Origin: Gillisella vitis
Lineage (GTDB): Bacteria > Pseudomonadota > Alphaproteobacteria > Rhizobiales > Rhizobiaceae
Direction: 5' to 3'
Assembly (NCBI RefSeq): GCF_021559775.1
Contig: NZ_CP056048.1
Location: 558,001 to 622,000 of the forward strand
DNA length: 64,000 nucleotides
Shown: piece by piece, positions 36,647 to 46,344 of the stretch
Numbering within the stretch: position 1 is the first letter of the stretch
Layout: the number at the start of each line of letters is the position of its first letter
Program-made: the position numbers and the translations under genes
The notes under the pieces: generated by a model
What the model saw: the letters and a program-made list of their open reading frames with translations, nothing else
What the model was told of the DNA's origin: nothing
Databases searched by the model: none

Positions 36647-37675
36647 ATGAGTGCCTTGCGTTTTGCCGTTATCGGCATCAATCACGATCATATTTTTGGC
36701 CAGATCGCTTTCATGCTGGAGGCCGGAGCGGAGTTTTCGACGTTTTTTGCTGAAGAAGATGAATTGGCCCAGGCTTTTGCCGCACGCTACCCACAGGCGC
36801 GCCGCGTTGCCGACCGCAGACAGATCCTTGAAGATCCATCGATTGCCCTGATCTTGTCGGCAGCCACTCCCGCCAACCGCGCCGAGATCGCTATTGCCGC
36901 CATGCGTCACGGCAAGGATGTGATGCTGGACAAGCCGGGCATGACGACGTTTGAGCAATTGGAAGCGGTGCGAAAGGTCCAGGCGGAAACGAAAAGGATC
37001 GTTTCCATCCTTTATTCCGAGCATTTCGAGACGGCCTGCACGGTGGAAGCGGGCAATCTGGTCAAGGCCGGGATGATCGGCGAGGTGATCCACACGACCG
37101 GCCTTGGCCCCCACCGGCTGCGCAAACCGCACCGGCCCAATTGGTTTTTCGACCGGGCACATTATGGTGGCGTGCTGATCGACATCGCCTCGCATCAATG
37201 CGAACAATTCCTGTTTTTCACCGGTGCCAAAGACGCGCAGATCCTGTCGGCAAGCACCGCCAATCGCGCCAATTCAGACACGCCCGGTCTTGAGGATTAC
37301 GGCGATATTCACCTGACCACCGGCAAGGCCACCGGCTATATCAGGGTCGATTGGTTCACCCCCGATGGCCTGCCAACCTGGGGTGATGGGCGGTTGTTTA
37401 TCGTTGGTACGGAAGGCACGATCGAGCTTCGGAAATATCTCGATATCGAGGGCAGGCCTGGTGCCGACCATCTGTTCCTGACCGACAAAACCGGCACGCG
37501 CTATATCGATTGCAGCAAAACCGAGCGGCCCTATGGCCGGCAATTGCTGGCCGATATCCGCGACCGCACGGAAACCGCCATGGGCCAGGAGCATTGCTTC
37601 AAGGCCATGGAACTGGCGCTGAAAGCCCAGGCTTTCGCGGATGCGGCAAAGCAGAAGGGTGCTGGCAATGTCTAA
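36647..37675 (+). CDS. Gfo/Idh/MocA-family oxidoreductase
   Basis: A 342-residue NAD(P)-dependent dehydrogenase encoded within the importer operon. The N-terminus RFAVIGINHDHIFGQ has a variant glycine-rich loop (GINHDH instead of GxGxxG). The EKP motif is replaced by DKPGMTTF, keeping the Lys-Pro, and GGVLIDIASHQCEQFLFF carries the His helix. An ATG near-consensus TAGGAGC lies upstream. The last 8 nt overlap the next dehydrogenase. Likely acts on the imported sugar; substrate unknown. Confidence 0.88.
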   Translation: MSALRFAVIGINHDHIFGQIAFMLEAGAEFSTFFAEEDELAQAFAARYPQARRVADRRQILEDPSIALILSAATPANRAEIAIAAMRHGKDVMLDKPGMTTFEQLEAVRKVQAETKRIVSILYSEHFETACTVEAGNLVKAGMIGEVIHTTGLGPHRLRKPHRPNWFFDRAHYGGVLIDIASHQCEQFLFFTGAKDAQILSASTANRANSDTPGLEDYGDIHLTTGKATGYIRVDWFTPDGLPTWGDGRLFIVGTEGTIELRKYLDIEGRPGADHLFLTDKTGTRYIDCSKTERPYGRQLLADIRDRTETAMGQEHCFKAMELALKAQAFADAAKQKGAGNV

Positions 37676-38737
37676 GATTTTCAACGTTGCCGTCATTGGC
37701 CTTGGCATCGGCGCCCGTCATATCCGCGAGGGCTATATGCCGAATACGGATCTGTTTCGGGTTGCCACCATTTGCGATCTTGATCCCGCCCGTCTGGCCC
37801 AGTTTGGCGAGGAGTTTTCCATCGCGGGACGGACTGATGATTTCGACGCCGTGCTCAACGATCCATCCATCGACATTGTTGATATCTGCACGCCGCCCTC
37901 CACCCATTACGAGCTGATCTTTAGGGCGTTGGACGCGGGCAAGCATGTGATCTGCGAAAAGCCACTTGTCGGTTCGCTTGCGGAGATCGACCGGTTGATG
38001 ATCCATGAGAAGACCGCCAAAGGCCGGTTGATGCCGATTTTCCAGTACCGTTACGGCGACGGCGTCCACAAGGCGCGCCGGATCATCGAGGCGGGTCTGG
38101 CCGGTAAAGCCTATATCGCCACATCTGAAACCCATTGGACGCGGCTGTCGGACTATTACGCCGTGCCGTGGCGAGGCAAATGGGCGACAGAGCTTGGTGG
38201 CGTGCTGATGACCCATGCCATCCATATCAACGATATGTTGAGCTATCTTCTGGGTCCGGTCGCCTCGCTCTATGCCCGGGTTGCCACCCGCGTCAATCCG
38301 ATCGAAGTGGAGGACTGCGTCAGCCTCAGCCTGGAAATGACCAGCGGTGCCTTGGCAACCGTGTCGGCGACGTTGGGTTCGGCGGAGGAAACGTCCAGAC
38401 TCAAGCTGTGCTTTGAACATGTGACCTTCGAGAGCAGCCAAGCACCTTACCATCCCGGCGGTGATCCCTGGCGGATCATTCCCGCCAATCCTGAGATCGG
38501 GCAAAAGATCGACGCCCTGCTTGAGGGTTGGGTGCCGATGGCCCAGCTGTTTTCCGGCCAGATGCAGGCTTTCCATAACTGCCTGGTCAATGACACGCCG
38601 ACGCCGGTCACGACGGAAGATGCCCGCCGCTCGCTGGAATTTCTCACCGCTTGCTATTGGAGCGCCACTCATAAGCAGGAGGTGCATTTCCCAGTTGGCA
38701 GCGACAATGCCTATTACGACAGCTGGAGGCATAACTG

Positions 38738-38738
<1 letters not shown>
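37668..38738 (+). CDS. Gfo/Idh/MocA-family oxidoreductase
   Basis: A 356-residue dehydrogenase. Rossmann start VAVIGLGIGARHIREGY, EKP motif CEKPLVGS, and GGVLMTHAIHINDMLSYLLG with the catalytic His region. The frame opens at 37641, but ATG 37668 gives a normal N-terminus MSKIFNVAVIGLG and overlaps the upstream stop by 8 nt. The stop and the ATPase start share one base (TGATG). Two consecutive dehydrogenases in one importer operon suggest successive or partner oxidation steps on one substrate. Confidence 0.89.
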
Positions 38739-39832
<1,094 letters not shown>

Positions 39833-39923
39833 TCCGGGCAGAGGGGGCAGCCTGATCTTTGTCCCTTGGTGGGAGAGCTTGGCTATGCTATGGCGCGGCT
39901 TTTACAGGATAAAGAGACGCCCG

Positions 39924-40598
39924 ATGCTTCCCTGGATACAGCTTGACAGCACAGCCATTCCCGATGGCGGCGGCGACCTGCGCCTAAAGCAGCGGGGGCA
40001 GGAATTTTCGATCATGCTCGGCGCCAACGAGCTGATGAACAGCCGGTTGAGCGGTTCTGAAGAGGCGCTGGCGACGCTTGCCTGCGAGAAGATAGGGGCC
40101 TGTGAGAAGCCCAGCCTATTGATCGGTGGGCTTGGCATGGGATTTACCCTGCGTGCAGCCCTCGGCGTGTTGCAAGCCGATGCCCGCGTGACCGTGGCTG
40201 AACTGGTGCCGGCTGTGGTCTCCTGGGCGCGTGGGCCGATGGCGGAAGTTCACAAGGGCAGTCTCGATGATCCGCGTGTCGATATTCATATCGGCGATGT
40301 TGGCGCACTGATCCGCTCAAAACAGGCGGCCTATGATGCCATTCTGCTCGATGTCGATAATGGTCCGGACGGATTGACCCGCGCCTCCAATGACAGTCTC
40401 TACAATGCCGCCGGACTGCGCGCCGCAAAAGCTGCCTTGCGGCCTAAAGGCGTGCTGGCCGTCTGGTCTTCTGCACCGGATGCCGCCTTTACCCGCAGGT
40501 TGCGGGAGGCAGGATTTATTACCGAAGAAGTCCAAGTGCGCGCTAACGGTAAACGCGGCGGTGCGCGCCATCTTTTGTGGATGGCGGTCAACGGGTGA
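39924..40598 (+). CDS. Spermidine-synthase-like SAM-dependent methyltransferase
   Basis: A Rossmann-fold protein of the spermine/spermidine synthase superfamily. Motif I LLIGGLGMGFTLRAAL, acidic motif VAELVPAVVSWAR, and YDAILLDVDNGPDGL. Short for a real polyamine synthase (224 residues from ATG 39924), without the N-terminal beta domain, so probably a general methyltransferase or aminopropyl-transferase relative. The frame opens at 39879; ATG 39924 is chosen from the MLPWIQLDS start and AAAGAG upstream, but is uncertain. Orphan gene between the importer operon and the DUF1127/sRNA locus. Confidence 0.75.
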   Translation: MLPWIQLDSTAIPDGGGDLRLKQRGQEFSIMLGANELMNSRLSGSEEALATLACEKIGACEKPSLLIGGLGMGFTLRAALGVLQADARVTVAELVPAVVSWARGPMAEVHKGSLDDPRVDIHIGDVGALIRSKQAAYDAILLDVDNGPDGLTRASNDSLYNAAGLRAAKAALRPKGVLAVWSSAPDAAFTRRLREAGFITEEVQVRANGKRGGARHLLWMAVNG

Positions 40599-40696
40599 GA
40601 TCATCAGAGTGCTAAGATGACGCGAGATGCCAATTGATGGAGGTCATTGGCACTTTCAGTCAATCGAGCGAAAAATGTCGAATTGAAGTGAAGAAA

Positions 40697-40857
40697 CAAA
40701 AAAGCCTGCCGCGGGAGGAGGTGCGGCAGGCTTTTTAAAAGAGTGAACAGCGGCTGGGAGGAGGAGTGCCACCGTTCCATCGGACGCCCCTAGGGAGGAG
40801 GAGTGGGTCGTCCGAGAGACGAAGCTTTGCGGGAGGAGGATACATCGCTTCGTTGAG
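40697..40857 (-). ncRNA. Cuckoo/alpha-r14-like sRNA with four CCUCCUCCC hairpin loops
   Basis: On the minus strand four hairpins in a row each present the loop CCTCCTCCC. The loop copies are at 40831-40839, 40793-40801, 40756-40764 and 40713-40721 (complement), 37-43 bp apart. Stems: ACGAAGC/GCTTCGT (40853-40847 with 40825-40819); CGGACG/CGTCCG (40814-40809 with 40786-40781); CGGUGGC/GCCGCUG with two G-U pairs (about 40774-40768 with 40754-40748); and a 12-bp AAAGCCTGCCGC stem (40734-40723 with 40712-40701) followed by a T-run, which is the rho-independent terminator. CCUCCUCCC is an anti-Shine-Dalgarno motif. Known cuckoo RNAs (Rhodobacter CcsR, rhizobial alpha-r14) show such loops, and CcsR1-4 lie downstream of a DUF1127 gene, as here. 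The 5' end is inferred from the first stem and a TATTAT -10 at 40867-40862. Confidence 0.82.
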
Positions 40858-40861
40858 ATAG

Positions 40862-40930
40862 ATAATACGCGACAAATGCCCAATTCATAGTCATTTTGTT
40901 GCAGTGCAGATATGCGTTAAATGCATGGGT
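40862..40930 (-). promoter_or_regulatory. sRNA promoter with LysR-type box
   Basis: Minus-strand promoter candidate: TATTAT -10 at 40867-40862 and a 19-bp element at 40930-40912 (plus strand ATGCGTTAAATGCATGGGT). The element contains TGC-N7-GCA, a T-N11-A dyad typical of LysR-type regulators, centred near -64. The same element recurs upstream of the DUF1127 gene. No good -35 hexamer is visible, which fits an activator-dependent promoter. Confidence 0.55.
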
Positions 40931-40988
40931 ATTTTGCAATGATTTGAGATCCAAATCGGACCGGTTTGCGTAGAACAATTCCCAGACG

Positions 40989-41019
40989 TAAAAACGCCCG
41001 CGTCATCGGCGGGCGTCGT
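40989..41019 (-). terminator. Rho-independent terminator of the DUF1127 gene
   Basis: Minus strand: stem CGCCCGC / GCGGGCG with a short loop and a TTTTTAC tail, 25 bp after the DUF1127 stop. Readthrough would continue into the sRNA. Confidence 0.75.
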
Positions 41020-41042
41020 TCAAGCAGCAATGTCGATATCGA

Positions 41043-41189
41043 TCAACCGGCAACGGAGGCCCGGGCAACGCGACGGATGTCGCTACGTTCAATGCCGAGA
41101 TCCTGCAACTCGCGGCTGGTCATGCGGCCAAGTTCAGAAACGGTCTGACGATACTTGCGCCAGTTGTTCAGGGAGCGTGCTACGTTCAT
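41043..41189 (-). CDS. DUF1127 small Arg-rich protein
   Basis: A 48-residue protein, beginning MNVARSLNNWRKYRQTVSEL and continuing with GRMTSRELQDLGIERSDI; the arginine-rich GRMTSRELQDLGIERSDI core is the DUF1127 (YjiS-like) signature. It ends RRVARASVAG. The gene is small but unmistakable. DUF1127 proteins in Rhodobacter (CcaF1) and Agrobacterium are known RNA- or regulator-binding peptides linked to stress and phosphate responses. It is followed by its own terminator and then the CCUCCUCCC sRNA on the same strand. An upstream LysR-type box lies at 41313-41331. Confidence 0.93.
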   Translation of the reverse strand: MNVARSLNNWRKYRQTVSELGRMTSRELQDLGIERSDIRRVARASVAG

Positions 41190-41261
41190 GATAATGCCCT
41201 TTCTGAGGACTGTCTGACGTCAGCAACCTTGGTTCGGTTCCGGCGTCGTTTCGATGATTGG

Positions 41262-41331
41262 AATATAAGCGTTCTTTCATCGTCCTAACAGAGACAAGGT
41301 GTCACGCCACCCATGCGTCAAATGCATGAGT
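41262..41331 (-). promoter_or_regulatory. DUF1127 promoter with LysR-type box
   Basis: Minus strand: TATATT -10 at 41267-41262 and a 19-bp element at 41331-41313 (plus strand ATGCGTCAAATGCATGAGT), 17 of 19 positions identical to the copy upstream of the sRNA. The T-N11-A dyad is centred near -65 of the inferred start. Distances from element to -10 are 45 bp here and 44 bp at the sRNA, so both promoters appear built the same way. Confidence 0.55.
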
Positions 41332-41424
41332 AAACGATGGCGGTCGCCTTTGGAAATTTGGGGTCCGATGTTTTCGGCAGCCCATATCCGTAGCGTTTAT
41401 TCAGGTCACGAAATATTAAAATTC

Positions 41425-41449
41425 GGAACGGTGGCGCTTTCTCTTTGTT
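41425..41449 (+). promoter_or_regulatory. EcfG-like promoter candidate for the SDR gene
   Basis: GGAAC (41425-41429), 16 nt, TGTT (41446-41449). It is followed by a short imperfect tandem repeat (GTGGGGTTTT twice, 41458-41483) in the leader. ATG is about 100 bp downstream. Confidence 0.5.
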
Positions 41450-41550
41450 TGCAAACAGTGGGGTTTTCAAACTGTGGGGTTTTGAGGGTGCGGCTTGGAT
41501 GCGCGCCCTCGACTATCCAGCAATAATCTTTAGAAATGAGAGCTGATCCG

Positions 41551-42408
41551 ATGATCGATAAACCGACGCCACCCTTTTCCAAGCAACAACAGTCTATTCC
41601 GGGACTGACCCGCGACATGGATCCAGTGCCGGATCACGGCGAAACGACCTATAAGGGCTCCGGGCGGCTTGCTGGCAAGAAAGCGGTGATAACAGGCGCT
41701 GATAGCGGCATCGGGCGGGCTGTGGCCCTGGCTTATGCCCGAGAGGGTGCCGATGTGCTGATCTCCTATCTCAGCGAACATGAGGATGCCGAGGAAACCA
41801 AGCGCCTTGTGGAAGAGGCAGGCCGCAAGGCCGTGCTGGTGGCGGGCGACTTGCAAAAGGCCGACCATTGCCGCCTCATTATAGACAAGGCGGTTGCCGA
41901 GCTTGGCGGCATCGATATTCTCGTCAACAACGCTGCCCACCAAAAGACCTTCGAGCAAATCGAGGATATCAGCGATGAGGAATGGGAATTGACGTTCAGG
42001 GTCAATATCCACGCGATGTTCTATCTGACCAAAGCAGCCGTCACGCATATGAAGCCAGGTGCGGCGATTATCAATACCGCCTCGATCAACGCCGATACGC
42101 CGAGCCCCACTTTGCTGGCTTATGCAACGACCAAGGGTGCCATCCAGAATTTCACGGCAGGCCTCGCCCAGCTTCTGGCGGAAAGAGGTATCCGCGCCAA
42201 TACCGTTGCGCCCGGCCCGATCTGGACGCCACTCATCCCTTCAACCATGCCGCCGGAACGGGTCTCGAGCTTTGGCGAGCAGGTACCGATGAAACGGCCG
42301 GGCCAACCGGCTGAACTTGCAACGGCCTATGTGATGCTGGCCGACCCGCTTTCAAGCTATGTTTCCGGCGCCACCATCGCAGTCACCGGTGGCAAGCCTA
42401 TTCTCTAA
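41551..42408 (+). CDS. SDR-family oxidoreductase, general-stress (YghA-like) type
   Basis: A 285-residue NAD(P)-dependent short-chain dehydrogenase. It has a ~40-residue N-terminal extension (PFSKQQQSIPGLTRDMDPVPDHGE), the cofactor loop ITGADSGIGRAVA, NNAA, and catalytic residues in INTASIN (Ser) and AYATTKGA (Tyr and Lys). This extended SDR subfamily is often part of general stress regulons. Starts possible at 41536 and 41551; the latter follows GAGAG by 9 nt. The EcfG-like promoter at 41425 supports stress control. Substrate unknown. Confidence 0.9.
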   Translation: MIDKPTPPFSKQQQSIPGLTRDMDPVPDHGETTYKGSGRLAGKKAVITGADSGIGRAVALAYAREGADVLISYLSEHEDAEETKRLVEEAGRKAVLVAGDLQKADHCRLIIDKAVAELGGIDILVNNAAHQKTFEQIEDISDEEWELTFRVNIHAMFYLTKAAVTHMKPGAAIINTASINADTPSPTLLAYATTKGAIQNFTAGLAQLLAERGIRANTVAPGPIWTPLIPSTMPPERVSSFGEQVPMKRPGQPAELATAYVMLADPLSSYVSGATIAVTGGKPIL

Positions 42409-42472
42409 CTGTTGTCGGGTGAGTTGAAGTCCGGGTTCCCCGAAGAGACAAGCAAAACCAAGAAGAGCTTTC

Positions 42473-42508
42473 GTCGGTCAGGTTCAGATTGAACCTGACC
42501 GACTGTCG
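42473..42508 (+). terminator. Hairpin terminator after the SDR gene
   Basis: A perfect 14-bp stem, GTCGGTCAGGTTCA paired with its complement around a GAT loop (42473-42503), with only a weak T-rich tail. The rest of the 415-bp gap to the kinase gene shows no feature I can name. Confidence 0.6.
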
Positions 42509-42823
42509 TTTTGCGGTAGTGGCGATGATGTGGATCGCGCTCTCTTGGCAGCGTGGCGGAAATGCATTGACCCTCTATTGTCGCTGCAGGAATACCCGGT
42601 AAACTGCTGCATGATTCCTTCGGCTGAACGGCTCAAGGAGAAAGCCATGCAGCAAGTATAGAATCGGGGCGGCGGGTTCTGTGCATCCCATGGGATGCTT
42701 GGCGCGGTCGTGTCCTGGAGGGGCGACGGTTGTGCAGTTTCGCCAGGCCTTTGTGCATACGGGTCTTGGTGCGAAACAGGGGCCGAAAAGCGTCTTGATC
42801 TCTTGCGGGTGGGGAGGGGTGGC

Positions 42824-44587
42824 GTGAAAAAGAGACTGGTCGCTGTGGTCTTGACGGCGTTGTCACCGGCATTGGGAATGCTGGTTTACAACGAAGTGAG
42901 TGCGCGTGCCGAACGCTATGCCGAAGTTCATCGTCAGGTATTCGAAACTGCCCGACAGGCGGCGTCTGAGGTGAAAAGCGTCGTGGAGGGCGTCAAGGCC
43001 CTGCTGATTGCCACCGCGGTTATTCCAGCGGTGACCGGTCAGGATAAACAGGCCTGTACCGACGTCCTGAAATCGGTTGCCGCCAGAGTAACGCAGGTCC
43101 GCAATATCGTGGTTCTCGATCGCAACGGTAAACTGGTTTGCGACAATATGGGCTGGGAGGTCGGCAGCGACTTCAGCGATCGCGACTATGTTCGGCAAGC
43201 CCTTCGTTCCGATGCATTATCGGTTGGCGAGTACACGGTCAGCCGGATCTCGAATGCACCAATCGTGCCAATGGCGCTGGCCATCAAGCAGGGATCAGAG
43301 ACAGTTGGCGTGCTGGCGACGGCGGTGCATCTTGAGTGGCTGGAACAGCGCATCGTTCAGCGAGGCCTTCCGCCGGGCGGTTGGATCACCATTGCCGACC
43401 GCAACGGTATCGTGCTTGCCCGCAACCCGGGGCCTGAAAAATTCGTTGGCACCCAGATTCCACCGCCCTATCACACGCTGGTTCAAGCCCAACAACCCGG
43501 CACGACGGAACGTGTAGGTCAGGACGGAATACGCCGGATTATGGGTTATGTTCCTGTTTCACCCGACAATCCATTTTATGTCAGCGCCGGATTTTCGGCG
43601 GACCAGGCATTTGCGCCGATTGACCGAGCTTCTCTCTTGGGATTGGCGATGATCGCTGTGGGCGCAGGTCTCGCTCTCCTTGCCGCCTTTTTTATCGGAA
43701 ATCGTTTCATCCTTGGCCCGATCACTCACATCGTTGCCGTTCTTCAGCGATGGCGCCAAGGGGATCTCGCGGCCAGAACCGGGATGACCGGGCGCTCCAG
43801 CGAATTGGGACAGGTTGGCGCCACGGTCGATAGTCTTCTGGACGAATTGGAAGCACGCCGATGTGAGGCAGCGCGCGCTGAAGAAAACCGCAAACTTGTG
43901 GCCAGAGAGCTGGCGCACCGTGTCAAGAATACGATGGCGATGATCCAGGCGATCGCACGGCAGACGTTCAAGGACCGCTCGCAGGAAAATGGCGTTTTTG
44001 CCCGGCGCGTTGCAGCCCTTGCTGGAGCCTATGATATCCTTCTGTCAGAAGATTGGAAAAGTGCCGGGTTGCGCGATGTCCTCGAGCGGGCGCTTCAGCC
44101 TTTCGATAGCGAGGGTGACAGGCGGATTGTTCTCCAGGGGGCACCCTGCACCTTGCCGCCTGAGGCTGCTGTTGCGCTATCGCTGATCGCGCATGAACTG
44201 GCCACAAATGCCGTGAAATACGGGTCTCTTCGCGAACGGGATGGACGTGTCAAGGTAGAATGGCGGCAAGAGCAGGATCGGATCGAGCTGCAATGGCGGG
44301 AAGAAGATGGGCCGCCGGTTGTTGATCCCACTCTTCAAGGTTCTGATCCCCATGGTCTCAAAGGGCCTGGCGTCGAAGGGTTTGGGTCGCGGTTGATCCG
44401 CAGTGCTTTCCCTCGCAGCCTGTCTCCCAAGATCAGCAGCGATTTCCGACCCGATGGTCTTCGTTTCCATCTTTCCTTCGCTGTGACCCAGCCAGGGTTA
44501 GGACAGTCGTCGGTGTCAGGGCAGTCCGAGACAGCGCAATCCGGTGCTTTGGATAAGCCGCAAACACTCGCCGCTTTGGAGGCTTGA
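42824..44587 (+). CDS. Membrane-bound HWE-family sensor histidine kinase
   Basis: A 587-residue sensor kinase. TM1 about residues 4-24, a periplasmic double-Cache (PDC) sensor of about 240 residues, TM2 at about 266-292 (LLGLAMIAVGAGLALLAAFF), HAMP, and an HWE dimerisation domain with phospho-acceptor His 365 in ELAHRVKNTMAM. The ATPase has HELATNAVKYGSL. The frame opens at 42695, but GTG 42824 is preceded by GGGGAGGGG and gives a normal TM1 start. There is no adjacent response regulator. HWE kinases commonly feed the general stress pathway through PhyR-type regulators, which are not in this window. Confidence 0.88.
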   Translation: MKKRLVAVVLTALSPALGMLVYNEVSARAERYAEVHRQVFETARQAASEVKSVVEGVKALLIATAVIPAVTGQDKQACTDVLKSVAARVTQVRNIVVLDRNGKLVCDNMGWEVGSDFSDRDYVRQALRSDALSVGEYTVSRISNAPIVPMALAIKQGSETVGVLATAVHLEWLEQRIVQRGLPPGGWITIADRNGIVLARNPGPEKFVGTQIPPPYHTLVQAQQPGTTERVGQDGIRRIMGYVPVSPDNPFYVSAGFSADQAFAPIDRASLLGLAMIAVGAGLALLAAFFIGNRFILGPITHIVAVLQRWRQGDLAARTGMTGRSSELGQVGATVDSLLDELEARRCEAARAEENRKLVARELAHRVKNTMAMIQAIARQTFKDRSQENGVFARRVAALAGAYDILLSEDWKSAGLRDVLERALQPFDSEGDRRIVLQGAPCTLPPEAAVALSLIAHELATNAVKYGSLRERDGRVKVEWRQEQDRIELQWREEDGPPVVDPTLQGSDPHGLKGPGVEGFGSRLIRSAFPRSLSPKISSDFRPDGLRFHLSFAVTQPGLGQSSVSGQSETAQSGALDKPQTLAALEA

Positions 44588-44696
44588 AATGCGGCCTGCG
44601 GTCGCCTGAAAGATGGTTTGTCCTGAATGATCCGCCAAGCGGGGAAAGCTGTCGCCTGGATCTGGTTCCCCTCATTGGCCAAGTTTGCGGATTTTA

Positions 44697-44724
44697 TTGA
44701 AATTTTGCACAAGACAAATATAAA
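44697..44724 (+). promoter_or_regulatory. Housekeeping-type promoter candidate for the kaiC-like operon
   Basis: TTGAAA (44697-44702), 16-bp spacer, TATAAA (44719-44724), in the 314-bp gap. It would give a leader of about 170 nt to ATG 44902. Nothing else is recognisable in the gap. Confidence 0.35.
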
Positions 44725-44901
44725 GTTCCCGCATCGCTCATTGAGGGCGGGTTTGGATCAGGGTGGACATTGACTTAAAGCTAAAAAATTCTGCCGTAGA
44801 ATTCCCGCAATCGTCCCGGGTTAACGGAACTATGCGGCATCGCGATATTATTCTCCCTCTTTTGAACGATGCATTTGCCTGCATGGTCATGGAAGACAGA
44901 T

Positions 44902-46344
44902 ATGCCACCACGCAAAAAAGCTGCGGTTGCCAGTACCGGCATCGCAGGATTGGATGAAATTCTCCGCGGCGGATTGCCCTTACCGAACCTGTTCATGCTT
45001 CAAGGCGCTCCCGGATCGGGCAAAACCACTGCAGCCATACAGTTCCTGCGGGCCGGTGTTGAAGCGGGCGAGAGCTGTCTTTATGTGACGCTGTCCCAAA
45101 GTGCTGCCGAATTGCGCTCTATTGCGGTTTCCCATGGCTGGACGCTGGATGGTATTCACGTCGAGGAACTATCGACGACAGGCAGTATCGACGAGGCCGA
45201 CGAGCAGAGCATTTTCATGACCGCCGACCTGCGGCTGGATGAAACCCGCAAGGCGATAGAAGCTGCTATCGATGAGCATAAGCCGCAGCGCCTGGTTTAT
45301 GATTCGCTGCTGGAAATCCGGTTGATCACCGGCGACTCCCCCCGTTTCCGCCGGGAATTGATCGGCTTCAAGTCTTTTCTTTCGAAACGAAAAGTCGTGG
45401 CGCTGCTTCTCGACACTCAGTCGCCCGGTCTTGACCGCAGCGGCGAGGAGGTCGAAGGTCTGGCCCATGGCGTCATCCGGTTTGACAAGTCGCTGGAAGA
45501 ATATGGCGGTGTCCGGCGCCGGATCGAGGTGTCTAAAATGCGCGGCGTGCCAATTGCCGATGGTTATCATGACATGGCGATCCGCGAAGGCGCAGGCGTT
45601 GTCGTGTTTCCGCGCATCATGCCCAGCACGGCGACAGAAGCGACCAAGCCGCAATTGATCAAATCCGGCGTGAGCGAGTTGGATGACATGTTCGGCGGCG
45701 GCCAGGAAGCGGGAACGACCACCCTGGTCATCGGTCAGGCCGGAACGGGCAAATCCACCATGTCGTCGCTCTATGCAACGGCAGCCCTCGAGCGCGGCGA
45801 AAGCGTCGCTCTCTTTCTGTTCGAGGAGCGGTTGGAAACATTTTTCCGCCGGTCTGAAGGCCTCGGCATGCAATTGCGGCAGTTCCATAAGGATGGCAAA
45901 CTGATCCTGCGTGATTTCAACCCGAATGAAGTCTCACCCGGCGAGTTCGGCCAGATTGTCCAGGATGCCGTCGTGCAGAACAAGGTGCGTGTCGTGGTCA
46001 TCGACAGCCTGACGGGCTATCTGAATTCATTGCCGCATCGGGAAAAGGCGGTGCGGGACATCCAGTCCCTACTGAAATACCTTGCGAGATCCGGTGTCCT
46101 GACCATGCTGATCGTCGCGCAGCATGGGCTTTTGGGCCAGAATGTCGGCATTGACGTCGACGTCAGCTTCCTGGGCGATACCGTGCTTCTCTTGAGAATC
46201 ATGGAGCATGAGGGCCGGCTGCGGCGCAGCATCACCGTGGTCAAGAAGCGTCATGGTCCCCATGATCTGGATGTCCGAGAGCTGCTGATCGAAAGCGGTA
46301 GCGTCAGCGTCGTTTCCTATAACCCGCTTCCTGATCCGAAATGA
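44902..46344 (+). CDS. KaiC-like double-domain ATPase
   Basis: A 480-residue RecA-type protein with two KaiC domains: Walker A GAPGSGKTT at residues 35-43 and GQAGTGKST at 278-286. By eye, the CII segment aligned with the cyanobacterial phosphorylation loop reads DVSFLGDT, keeping a Ser at the S431 position but Phe at T432. The frame opens at 44869; ATG 44902 follows GGAAG and gives the family start. No kaiA or kaiB nearby. The downstream kinase overlaps by 4 nt, so the KaiC-like protein probably works with it in signalling rather than as a clock. Confidence 0.9.
   Translation: MPPRKKAAVASTGIAGLDEILRGGLPLPNLFMLQGAPGSGKTTAAIQFLRAGVEAGESCLYVTLSQSAAELRSIAVSHGWTLDGIHVEELSTTGSIDEADEQSIFMTADLRLDETRKAIEAAIDEHKPQRLVYDSLLEIRLITGDSPRFRRELIGFKSFLSKRKVVALLLDTQSPGLDRSGEEVEGLAHGVIRFDKSLEEYGGVRRRIEVSKMRGVPIADGYHDMAIREGAGVVVFPRIMPSTATEATKPQLIKSGVSELDDMFGGGQEAGTTTLVIGQAGTGKSTMSSLYATAALERGESVALFLFEERLETFFRRSEGLGMQLRQFHKDGKLILRDFNPNEVSPGEFGQIVQDAVVQNKVRVVVIDSLTGYLNSLPHREKAVRDIQSLLKYLARSGVLTMLIVAQHGLLGQNVGIDVDVSFLGDTVLLLRIMEHEGRLRRSITVVKKRHGPHDLDVRELLIESGSVSVVSYNPLPDPK

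Noticed and set aside
40713-40839. Four regularly spaced GGGAGGAGG copies as a CRISPR-like or tandem repeat
   Set aside because: The repeat is only 9 nt, with no spacer of constant length and no cas gene. Each copy is the loop of a different stem, so it is an RNA feature.
44825-44845. GGAAC at 44825 as an EcfG-like promoter of the kaiC-like gene
   Set aside because: No GTT at 16-17 nt downstream; the sequence there is ATTA or TATT.
44902-46344. Circadian clock KaiC
   Set aside because: No KaiA or KaiB and only one of the two cyanobacterial phospho-sites seems kept; better called a KaiC-like signalling ATPase.
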